Shown here: positions 24,840 through 36,001 of the stretch, piece by piece
How the letters are laid out: the number at the start of each line of letters is the position of its first letter
Numbering within the stretch: position 1 is the first letter of the stretch
Assembly (NCBI GenBank): GCA_002914805.1
Contig: JXTB01000005.1
Location: 1,899,608-1,963,607, forward strand
Direction of reading: 5' to 3'
Source: Parasponia andersonii
Taxonomy: Eukaryota > Streptophyta > Magnoliopsida > Rosales > Cannabaceae
DNA: 64,000 bases
Notes under the pieces: generated by a model
What the model was told of the DNA's origin: nothing
Seen by the model: the letters and a program-made list of their open reading frames with translations, nothing else
The model's database searches: none
Translations under genes and position numbers: made by a program

Positions 24840-26150
24840 TGGTCCCTATTAAGTTTCTTACAAAACCAAGTATCGAAGCAGAGCCCCAAATAGCTATGAC
24901 GGTTGATAAAAAATCATCGTGGATAGATCCTATAATGAAGTATATACAAAATGGGGATCTCCCCGAAAATAAAGATGACACAAAGCGACTTCGAATGAAA
25001 GCAACTCACTATGTTATCTATGACGAGAAGCTTTATCGAAAAAGTTTTAGTGCACCGTTATTGTTATATATCGATGAAGAAAAAGCAGACTACATTATGA
25101 GGGAAATTCACGAAAGAATATATGGAAATCATTTCATGGGGTAGGCATTTGCGAACAAGATTCTAAGACAAGGGTATTTTTGGCCGACCATGAAGAAGGA
25201 TACGATGGAATTTACTAGGAGGTGTAACAAATGCCAATGATTTACAACTATTCCTAGAATGCCACCTGTTCCTCTCACTCCAATGACCAGTCCATGGCCA
25301 TTTGCAGTATGAGGAATTGATATTATCAGAACGCTTTCGTTGGTGCGAGGTGGATTAAAGTATGCAGTGGTCGCAGTCGATTATTTCACCAAGTGGACAG
25401 AAGCTGAAGCCTTGAGTACTATTTCCACAAAAAAGATGATAGGTTTTATTTACAAATCTATAATCTGTCGTTATGGTATACCACATACCATAATTTCTGA
25501 TAATGGGAAATAATTTGACTGCGATGAGTTCCGTAACTTCTGCAATAACTTAAGCATCAAGAAGAATTTCTCCGCTGTTGTTCATCCACAAGCCAATGGA
25601 CAGGTCGAAGCGATAAATAAAATACTTAAACACAATATAAAGGCAAAGTTGGAAGAGCATAAAGGAGTTTGGCCAGAGGTATTCCTTGAAGTTTTATGGG
25701 CTTATCGCACCACTCAACGAACAACTACTAAAGAAAATCCATTCTTTTTAGTTTACAGATATGAAGCAATGGTTCCGGTTGAAATTGGTGCGAGCTCTCT
25801 ACGACGATCAACCTATGAGTAAGATCGTAACAAAACACTAATGAGGATTGAGCTCGATCTTTTAGAAGAAAGGCGCGAGCAGTCTCAGCTTCAAATCGCA
25901 TCATATCAACAGCGCACTGCTCGATATTATAACTCTAAAGTCAGATGAAGAGGATTTGAAGTTGGTGACCTTGTTCTTCGGCAAGTCCTACCTAATAATA
26001 AAGAGCACGGTACTGGAGTATTTGGACCCTCTTGGGAAAGACCGTATGTTATTGATGCTGTCATTCGACCTGGGACATATAAATTAGCTTGCACTAGCAG
26101 ACAAAAGATCGAGCATGCCTGAAATGCAGAATAACTTCGTCGCTATTATC
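24840..26150 (+). pseudogene. Tat element integrase region
   Basis: Fossil integrase. Seen are an N-terminal zinc-binding region with IHERIYGNH (about 25,100) and CNKCQ, the catalytic core with VVAVDYFTKWTEAE and HPQANGQVEA (about 25,590), and the tail with WPEVFLEVLWAYRTT and GDLVLRQ near 25,960. Broken. Confidence 0.85.
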
Positions 26151-26849
26151 AGTAAAAATCTTCATGTATTCGTCATTCATTAACAAAGATATCTACTTGT
26201 TCGTCATTCGTTGATCGTCATTCGTTTTGGTCCACCTTTTATAGTTTTATGGTAGTCTTCGAACACTATAAGACTTGGGAGGCAGTGGGATCAGAATATT
26301 ATCTCTTACTTGCTTCCTAAGGGACTATGCAAAACGTCCATTTAGAGGGGTCGGAATTTTAGATCACCGAAAGATCTAAAATTCCTTAAAATCTTAGGAT
26401 TTTCTCCTCGCTTCATGCCTTAGCATGTCGTATTACACAATTTCCCTCATCAAACAACAAAGTAACTAAGCGAAACGTTCATTGTTCGATGTGATATATT
26501 GCTATATTTATATTTTGCCATAGAACTTTTGAAAAACAGTATTGAGTTTGCATCACTCATACTTACTGTTTTCTTAAGTGACCTAACCTATCCTAACACA
26601 ACCATTTTAAGTGTGTTGGATTCGAATCGCAATAGTGTACTGATCAGTCACTTAATGATTGACTACTTGGTTAAATTAGTAATATTCTATATTTCAACTT
26701 AGTGTTTTGATTGTTTTACAGGAATAAATATCTGACAAGAAAGCATTCATTAAAAAAAAAAAAAGCTCGCACCTGTATACAAGCAAAGAAATACAAATAA
26801 GAAAGGGACCAAGCCCGTATTGTTCTGAAGTTAAAAAATAAAAGAACAT

Positions 26850-28960
26850 AATTTTTATGCAAACGTGCTCGCTCCACCATCTCCAGTTTTGGTAGCTTCC
26901 ACTTCCCTCCAACTCCGGACAAGTTCGGCCACGTCTTCGCCAAGGATGGAACAGTCGAAGTCCAGATACTCGCAGAAGATGTTATATATAATGGTCGACG
27001 AGGCAATGTCACTGGCTTTCTCTTCGAGCTCCTTGACTTCAGTAGCCTTGAACTCTTCAGTAGCTTTATGAGCCACCTCTGCTATTGCCTCCTTCATGCG
27101 ATCTAGATGCTCAGAGATAGTCTTTTCAAGCTCTTTAATTTTCTTCTCGAGCTTCTTCTTTTCAAGCTTTTCCTTGGCCAGATTCTCGCGTAGTTGCCGA
27201 TTCTCCAGTTCGAAGGATTTTTCTCTTCCTCGTGAGCCTTCTCTGAGTCCTGGAATGCTTGGGTTATTTCTTCGACTTTTTTGGCTTTTTTCAAACACTC
27301 AAGGACTAGGTCATGCATCAAGACAACAGCTGTAATAGTCTGAAAATATAACACATCAATACCAGAAAGGTGCGTTGAAGAGAGAAAATAGAAGATGCTT
27401 ACATTCACCAACATCCTCATCGCAGAACCGAAGGCAATCTTTGCTGATCGTCGCTTCATCCTCTCCCAGTCATCTTCAGAAGTGAAGTGATCAATGAAGG
27501 CTATGCTCATACCAGCCTTCTCCGGCAATTGGTTAAGGAGTGCGAAAAGCTCCTCGTCTTTATCAACCTGGTTCAGTTCCGAAGAAGTGGCAGTCTCCTT
27601 GGATGGATCAGGATGGCTCACAGTTTGAGGCTAAGGAGGAGGCGAGCTTATCGGGATATCCTCGAAGGCGACTTTTCATTTCTTGGAAGTGTCGACCTTC
27701 TCTTTCCCTTTTGACGTCGATGGAGGTGTACTCTCTGGTGTCTTGGACTTTGCCATTGACCCCAGAGTTGAAGGCGGTGCTCGTAGTCTGCTACTAATAA
27801 CCATTTTTGTACAGATGTGAGTCAGTATGTGAGGTGACATAATACGATGGTAAGGAAAAAAAATAATAATTACCTTCTGGCTGTAGAGAAACTAGTGGTG
27901 ATGCGGCTTTTAGAGATGATGGTTTCGAGGTTGTAGGGGTGGCAGGTGCTTTTCGCTTCCTAGATTTGGAAGACGAGACACTCTTTTCTGTCTGCATCCT
28001 CAGCTTCTTCTTCTTCGAGCTCGAGTGTCTGGTCGAACGGATGGCGGAATCCGGGAACGCGGCTCTCCTTAGAAGCAGACCGCAAGTGACTAAGTTCTTG
28101 GAAGTCCCAAGCTTCTTCCATTCGAATTCTTCAATCGGAAGGTTGTTTATTCTGTACATCCTTGCGAGCTGTTCTCTGGAAAGTCCAAGTCGTTCCCTAT
28201 TATCTGCGATGACATAAGAGTGCGATCAGAATAATATGTTTATATAGAAAAGGCGGTAAACTGAAAGTTACCTACCAGGATTCTGAAAGAAGCTGTTATC
28301 CGCATAATCAAAGTGGAAAAATGGATTTTTCCATTTTCTCATGTTGTTGCAAATCCCGTAGATAGTTTTTATTGCTTGGTTCGACTACTTGCTCGCATAA
28401 AAGAAGCCGAAGTCTGATGGGTTTGATTTCACTTAGTAAAACCAAGTAAACTCTTCAGGAATGGGGGTCTCTAAGCCTAGTTTATGGTATAGTATGTACA
28501 GACCTACTATATATCTATAAGTGTTTGGAGTTAGTTGAAAATGGACGACTCCATAATAATTGACGATTGAGTTTATGTAAGGATGAAGTGGGAGGTGGAC
28601 ACCATATTTGAGAATTGCTTCAGAGAATGAGGCAATTCCGTGAGGTGGTGTATGTAGTCAATTGAACTCTATAGGAAGGCGAAGAGGGATTGTGATCTTG
28701 TAGTTGCATACGATTTTGCTGAGTCTGTTCGTGGTGCAGCTCGTCCTTATATTGGTACATGACCAGTCTCCCTCTACATATTGATAACCCGTTGCGAATG
28801 CAGGGGCATCTCTGATATGCTGAGGTCATTGGTCTTAAGGAAGGTCGCCTATGCGAGGACTACTTTGCCTGACCTTGGTTATCTCAACTTTGGGTTCTTA
28901 CTCAAGATAATCTTTGAGGTTTATGGAGCTAATGCTAGTATTAGAAGATTCTCCTGAGAA
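26850..28960 (-). pseudogene. Antisense gene of the Tat element (PF04195-like, intron-bearing, coiled coil)
   Basis: Lies between integrase and the 3' LTR on the opposite strand. Its N-terminal part (about 28,640-28,270) has LPLHPYINSIVNYYGVVHFQL and YRYIVGLYILYHKLGLETP, the pattern of the plant domain PF04195 ('putative gypsy type transposon'). The middle carries a basic Ser/Lys-rich stretch (SKSRKRKAPATPTTSKPSSL, about 28,000-27,890). The C-terminal part is a strong coiled coil (LENRQLRENLAKEKLEKKKL, about 27,215-27,155). GT..AG boundaries with pyrimidine-rich acceptors separate the parts, consistent with a spliced antisense transcript. Extra antisense genes are known in this lineage; function is unknown. 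Broken to an extent I cannot fix. Confidence 0.7.
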
Positions 28961-30004
28961 TGCATTCCCTTCCCTAAAATTCTCACTACTAGACATCTGA
29001 AAAGAAATATGAATGGATTTAGTCCTATGCGAGCATCAGGGATCTTAAGTTATATGCGAGCAGTTTTGGGGTCTCATCCTAGGATTGCATCAACAAGCTA
29101 CTCATTGAATATTTTCTAATCGATCTACGGATTCATAAAAATTGTTCGAGCAGTTCATTAAAAAAAAAAAGGTTTCAGACCCTAAAAAACTTTTTCACGA
29201 GTTCGTCTCTGTCAGTCATCTAAAAGAAAGTGTTCTATAAACCAACGAAGGGGATCTGAAAAATTCCCATTCTAGTCCATCCGAATGTGGGACAGGTTTT
29301 CATTCAGGATATTTAGGTTTTACAATTGGATTCAATTTCTAAAAATAAAATCTGTAAATGAGTTTTCTGGACAGAGAACAATAAGAAAGAAAGGATATAT
29401 ACTAACCTTTCTTCAAAGACAGAGGGATCGAGATGTAGTCTGAAGGATTGCGGTGATAGCTTCGTCAAATAAGAGGCTGAAAGTTGTACGAGCTGAAGAA
29501 CAAGAGGACCTGAAAGGAGTGCTTTATGAATGCTTCAGGTTTCGAGAGAAATAGCAGACGATAGGATTTTTGAAGAGAAGGCGGATTGGTTTTCGATATA
29601 TATATCTCGAGTATCGTCAAATCACAACCGTAGATCAAGGTATTTAATTTTCAAATCCAAAGCCGAAGTTCACGCAGAATTTGATTTTCCGAAATTAAAT
29701 CGCTATCTTTTCAAAATTTAAAACGATTCGATTTAAAACAACAGGCGTCATCGCTATCATTGTGTCTGTTTTAAAAAAAAAAAAAAAAAAAAAAAGAAGG
29801 GAAAAGTCTCCTCGAGTTTTGCTATTCTTCTTAGAAAATGTGATTCGTGGTTTCCTCTGTCTGAAAAAGGTACACGTGATCTTGAAAATATGAGATTTGA
29901 GATCTGGTGACTCTTCAAAGGTCTCAAGTCTAGGTCATGACATCACATGTTTTAAGCTTACACTTATAGTAGAAGGAAGCTCCATTTTGTCCTAAAGAAC
30001 TAAT

Positions 30005-30020
30005 GGAGCTGGGGGGCAAT
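30005..30020 (+). other. Polypurine tract of the Tat element
   Basis: ggagctggggggcaat directly precedes the 3' LTR, as expected for the plus-strand primer. Confidence 0.7.
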
Positions 30021-30691
30021 TATTGTGCGGTCTAAAATCCTATATGTTGGTCAATGCCAAAAAGGGAAAATTGACCAAATGAATGTGTCAGGTCGCATGA
30101 ATAAGATTAAGTGCGACCTCCTTCGAAAAAGTTAAGTGCGACCTCCATCGCATAAATTAGTGCGACCTCCTCCGAACAAGTTAAGTACGACCAGAATGAA
30201 AAAGGAAACTAGACTAAACTTCGTCAAACGGATAACCTATAAAGAAACAGAAATAAAAGTTTCTCTTTCAAGATCGACCAGTCATCTCATTTAAGTTATT
30301 ACCTAGTTATATTATTACTCGAATTGTGTTTTCTGATTATACAGTTAGCCATTCTTACAATTGAGAAACATTGAGATATTCTCACCTATATAAAGGGAGT
30401 TCAATGTTTCAGTGGGAGATCTTTTGGATATCTTTGGATCATATATCTTTTAAATCTTTTGGGAACTTTTTAGACTCTTGCTTCTTCTTTCCGTACAACA
30501 CATTATAATTTTGAGCTTTTGTAATTCTCCAGAAAACAGTAAAAAAATAGTGGACGTAGATTCATCTTTTTTGTGCTGAACCACTATAAAATCTTTGTCT
30601 CTTTGATTGCTTTGTTTAATTAACCATTTTCACACACAAGTTATATTTTGTAATTTTTCTAAATTTATTGTTGATAAAACTTCCGTCAACG
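30021..30691 (+). repeat. 3' LTR of the Tat element
   Basis: 671 bp, aligned end to end with the 5' LTR. It carries one fewer unit of the internal tandem array and is followed directly by the TSD acagg. Confidence 0.88.
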
Positions 30692-30696
30692 ACAGG

Positions 30697-33600
30697 GTAC
30701 ATAAGCAACTGATTTTTAATATCTGGTCACTCATATAATAATTGATAATTATGATCGCACAAATTTTTTTTTAAGAATAAGGACATTTTTTGTTTTATAA
30801 TTTTAAAAATCAGCCATTCCCCGTGGTTTAAACAAGGCGAAGGTGTTCAATTGTACTCCCCCAGATTTTTATGAATGAATAACTATAGGCAAACAAGAGC
30901 CTTTGTAATTGGTGATTGTCCTCTGTCAGTTGGATTCGGGTGAGAGATTTTCAACCACACATCTATATCAAACCTCGAACTTTTTCAAAACTCTCAAATA
31001 ATCCTACGGTCATAATGATTTTTGTTTTTAGATATTTGTCCCAGATTCTTGTGTCAATCCAATTAGGGAATGCCGACGAAATGATTGGTGATTGAATTTT
31101 GTTCCATTCATATTTATACTTCTGACCACTCCTATTTTTTATGGCAATAATAATACTTAATTTTATTATTATTTCCAAAAATAATACACGAATCATAAAA
31201 GTCGGATTCTCACTCTAAGTACTGAACTAATCTCAGTAAGCTTATAAGAAAGTGGTTATTTAACCAATAAATCCATCTTAAATTAAGCATAGTAAAAAGC
31301 ATCAAAGAAATTATAATTTGATTTTCATTTTTTAAAAAATTACAATTTGACTAAAATAAGTATTGCCAGTTAAGATATTGTACCCTTATAACTCGACGTT
31401 ACTGGACTAAAATCAAACATAAGTGTTACTTATTAAAAAAAAAAAAAAAAAGACACATATTTGAGTGTTCATGATACAGCTTATTAGTTGAAAAACTAAC
31501 TTATTTGGTTAGTACTCCTAAGTGCCCCGAGTATATAATGCAAAACTGCCAGTTACGATCATTCCATACCGCAATGCATAAGTCAGTTTGGGCTTCAAAG
31601 TTGTGGGCCTTCAAAAAAGATGAACCCATTTTGTTTCACTAAAACAGTAAAACTCAAATCATTGCTTTTTTTTTTTTTTTTTTTTCCTGAAAGGCTCTAT
31701 TAATTACTTTGGAGCTTGTAAATTTTGTTACATTCCGGTATATGACACTATGATAGTACCTCAATACAGGCGAGATGCGATACAATTAGTAATTTTGTTA
31801 AAACTGAAAACACGACATGGAGAAGTGATACTGCAACTACCACACTTCTTAGACGGCACTAAGCGGCTTCTCCCTAGAGTTTTTAGGCAGGATTTTCTCT
31901 GGTCCAGCGCCCCTCCTCCTTCACTAGCACTCCCCCTCCTAGGTATGGATTTTTTGTGCTTTTTTCTTCAGTTTTTATTTTTGTGTTTTTTCTTCATTTT
32001 CCTTTCATTTGTGAATGTAATTTTCAACCTAAATCTAAATTTATAATGTTCTTTGTACACTCAGATCTAAATCTATGGTATTTTGGGGGTTTTTTTTTTT
32101 TTTCTTTTTGTTTCTAGTACATACCTAGATTTAGATATGTAGTATTTTTTGTTGTTGTTCCTCTAGATTGGAGGTTTTTGAGTAGTAGATTTGGAAAATT
32201 TTATTTGACGTTTACTGATAAATAATATGAAGAATGTAATGTTTACTGATGGACGCCACAACGAGAGCAGTGCTTACTGATAGATACTGTATAAAAGTAA
32301 TGTTTACTGACGAACGCCATGAAGGCATCTATTTGTCTCTAGAGGCAGTTGAATTTATTTTGTCTACTTTTGCGGATCTGAACCTATACACTTCACTAGT
32401 ATTTATCTCACTTTTTTAGTTATGAGTTTTAATGTAGTTATTTTTCCTCTTAGGTAGGGTTTTCATGATCTTTTGTATGTATTTGATGTAATTGATAAAA
32501 CCGTTTTATTGGTTATTTATAAAATCCCTCCAGAAAATTCATTCAAAAAACAAAAACACGACATAGCACATCAAATCGTTTAATAAAATACGACCGGGAA
32601 AATTAATACTAGATGAGCACCATATTTCATTTGGTATTTGTTTCGATATAAAATATGCCAAAATACCAAATGATAAGTGTATAAATTAATTTTGTATCAG
32701 GTTAAATATTTGGAAAAATAAACAAAATATCACAGATTTAAATCTGAGTATAAAAAGAATGTCATAAATTTTTTTTGCCCGCAGATTATATTTGTTTTAC
32801 AAAACTTAATTCGTGCATCAGATTTTTTTATTTTCTTGAAAAGAAAAATCTCCTAAATACAAGGGATGAAGTTAGACGGTTTCCAAAAGATGTCAGAAGA
32901 TTCACAACATGAAAGCATGAATTGAACCAACATAATTTTTTGCTAACAATAAGCAGTGTTTTTATTTAGCTTCATATTTGTATTTTTCAGAATGTGAATT
33001 GAGGAACTCCAAGAGGATGGTGATATTTTTTATGCACTCGTACACATGCGCATATAGCAGTCCCTTTCTAAAGTGGTGTTGTCCTTCCATTTGAAATTTT
33101 TTCTTCGCATCTCTCTCTTTCTCCTTTTATTTTCTTTTTCCCTGTGCTTATGTTGACGAAGATTAGAACATAAAAGCTACTTTTTTCCGCCAAACTTTTG
33201 CAAGGAATAATTTATGTAAGTTTACTTTGTAAGATTTATGTTATCTGTGGGCAAAGGAATAGTGGCGCGTCACCTTTGGATGTCAAAAAGTACGTATAAT
33301 TAGGTGAATTATCCATATATCTATTAATTTCTTCGAAAGCAAGTATGGGTTTTGTAAACACCGATGTCATTATTACAATACTATTAATTATTTGAACAAT
33401 ATTAACTGCAATTCAAAACAGTCATTATATTTTTGCACTAAAAAGGACGTAAAATTTGAAAGTTATACTTAAGAAAAGAGAAAATAGTTGTTTTTAACAC
33501 TATTATATCGAATTAGTAAGGAAAATTAAGCGTGATTATAATAAATTCATGTGATAACGTAACTCTGGTCACTGATTGTCACATAAATATGAATAATCAT

Positions 33601-35826
33601 TTTCTATCATATGTTAAAAACTTACAATGTAATTAAGTGAAAAACACTAGTTTGGAAATTGAAGCACCAAAGCTAGTAATAAATACAAGTGTTCCAAGTT
33701 GTGAAGTACCTATGAATCAATCACAATATGCATTCATGAATAATATTATAACTTGACAGTATTATCACATTATCATATATATAAGATTATTTTATTCATT
33801 TGAATACGCCATGAGTATGAAAAAAAAAATTACTGGTAGTGCCTTCTTTTGAATCGCCACATTTGTCATCAAATTGTGTTTTATTAATATAATCTGATAT
33901 TCAAAAATGCTTGTGTCATGAAAAAAAAAAGACATATTTATAGTGAATAAAGACCATCTATTGTAGTCGATAAACATTTAGAAATTTAGGTAATATGATA
34001 CACAAGTTTTTGAAAGTCAAATAATTACATCATAAAAATTAAAATATAATTTTTTTGAAGGAGAAAATTTAAATATTAAACAGTACTATATGTAAATTTA
34101 TACAATGGGATCTGTTAAAAAATTGATGCGTCAGAAACACAATCTATCTTTCAGATTATTGAGATATATTTTCATGCCTTACAAGGTAGAGAATTCCTGT
34201 AATGAATAACATTGTTTGGTCGAATAAGGCTGAATCCCTCGATATATAGAAATATTGTTAGGAATCAGTAATAACAAGAAATAAATTAAAAGAAAACACT
34301 ACTGCCCACGTACCACCCAACCCGTAGCTATCCACTGGACAAAAAAGGCGAGGCTGCATTAAAAGGTGGGGAAGGAGGTGCACGTGGTCCCAAACTAAGG
34401 AAAACCAAATATTGTAAAATAAAAAGTGAAAAAAATAAAGTAGAAAAATGTGAACCCTTTTTAGTATCACCCTCAAGTCTCTGGCTTTGGCCTTTTGCTT
34501 TGGTTCAAAACGCGAAAGAAATAAAAATGAGTAAGCAAAGGAAGTCTAAGTTATGTAAAATTTCTCAAAACACCAAAATGGGTCTTCCTTCAAACTTGTG
34601 TCCCTCTCATTTGTTCGCAAAATTTATGAAAAAGGTTTTGCTTCTGCTTACTCTTACTGACTCTTTCTGTACCCTCTTCTCTCTCTCTCTCTCGATTCTG
34701 ATAAAGTTAATTATAAGACTCCCTCTCTCTGTATCAGTTTGTGTGTTGTTTATGTTGAGAGGGACGAGACTCTGTCCATAACCATTCCAACTGTGGCACT
34801 GAAAAACATGGCATTTTTATTATAAAAGCATTTAAAAGGAACACAAATGCAGTGAAAACGACATCCCATCTTTCTCTCTCTCTTTATTTCTTTCTTTTTA
34901 TCTTCAATTGAATTTGGCCTCAAGTTTTTTTTTTCCCCCTTGGTCAGCACCTTTGGAAAAAACTTTTCTTATTATTTTCCCTTTTTCCCATAGTAGTGAC
35001 ATGGTCCCCGGTAGAGATAGTTTTATATATATTTGTTTGTTTAATGTTATCATCCAACAAGATTTGGCATATTAATTTCTTAGGTGTCGTTTACGGTTTC
35101 TTGTAACATGTAAAATTTATTAGAATAAAAAGGAAAATAAATTAAGAGCCCTATACACTTTGATTTTTTTTTTTATTTCTTTAATCTTTGAAAATTAGAA
35201 AATTGAATTGAAATGTTACAAGTTCGAGAGAGGGAACTGTAGAAGTTATACGTAAATACAGTTATAGTCCAGATTAAGAAACGTTGTCTTGTACGCTATA
35301 AAAGTGAATGAGACAATTCTGATTTCCAAAAGATTTTGTTGTAATTTGTTTTTGATTTTTTTAATATTAATATTGAACCATTGAATTGAGAGATAAATGA
35401 TTCATATTGGTGAAATAATAATTAATACATCTACTACTTCGTCTCTTACTTCAAGCTATTATGACAAAAATTGGGCTTTCAATCTTAGTTATTTCGTTTT
35501 GATTACTACTATAAATAGCAATAGTACAGTTGAAAATTAACATGGGAACTTCCTTTTCTTTTTGCATACTTACATGATTATTCATAATTAACGTCCAAAA
35601 CCCAGAAATTAATTACATAGTGTTTTTCTTTTTGCCAGACAATTTATGAGAAATATATCAGAATATTGAATCAAATACAAAGGACGGACTAGGCCAGTTA
35701 CAGAAAACTTTATAATAAATTAACACTCCCCAACAATGGGCAGAAAAATAAAGACCTACAACGACACAGGAAAAAAAGGATCATAGCTGAGGACAAGAGT
35801 AAAAGAACAAAGATCATTATGAGAGG

Positions 35827-35857
<31 letters not shown>

Positions 35858-36001
35858 TTTCATTTCAAATATAAAGTTATAAAAAAATATTAAATAAAGA
35901 AAAAATAAAAGCAAATATCCTCTCTTTTCTTGGGGGTGAGTAACATGGTTGTATTATTACCATAACGTTTTTTTTTTTTTGGTCACCAATAAAGTACTGT
36001 A
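30697..36001. other. AT-rich intergenic DNA with one unclassified repeat relic
   Basis: Mostly AT-rich sequence without a gene. From about 31,820 to 32,530 it changes character: a less AT-rich start (gcggcttctccctagagttttt, ggtccagcgcccctcctcc) followed by T-rich DNA and four copies of a (t)gtttactga(t/c)..acgcca-like motif between 32,210 and 32,315. This could be the 5' end of a LINE or a non-autonomous element, but I cannot classify it. A perfect 12-bp hairpin stem (catttggtattt / aaataccaaatg) sits at 32628-32672. The last 200 bp, with a (GA)n tract near 35,825-35,852, are the 3' flank of the IDD gene. Confidence 0.5.

Larger units (their letters stand above)
19577..30691 (+). mobile_element. 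Tat-lineage Ty3/Gypsy LTR retrotransposon, fossil, nearly full length
   Basis: An 11.1-kb element bounded by 5-bp TSDs acagg (19572-19576 and 30692-30696). Parts on the plus strand: 5' LTR, primer-binding site, gag, protease, reverse transcriptase, RNase H, a second (archaeal-type) RNase H, integrase, polypurine tract and 3' LTR. An antisense gene lies between integrase and the 3' LTR. The second RNase H before integrase and the antisense gene fit the Tat/Retand-Ogre lineage. It is broken, with on the order of ten or more interruptions. The LTRs differ at very roughly 9 % of aligned positions by eye, suggesting a few million years of age under usual plant rates. Confidence 0.9.

Noticed and set aside
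27096-28217. Plus-strand frames within the Tat element between integrase and the 3' LTR
   Set aside because: Low-complexity antisense shadows (Ser/Phe-rich) of the coiled-coil and basic stretches on the minus strand.
31750-32046. 98-residue plus-strand frame
   Set aside because: Phe/Leu-rich low-complexity tail from T-rich DNA, no homology recognised, within a probable repeat relic.
32628-32672. Perfect 12-bp hairpin as a miRNA precursor
   Set aside because: The stem is too short for a plant miRNA precursor, and AT-rich hairpins of this size arise by chance.
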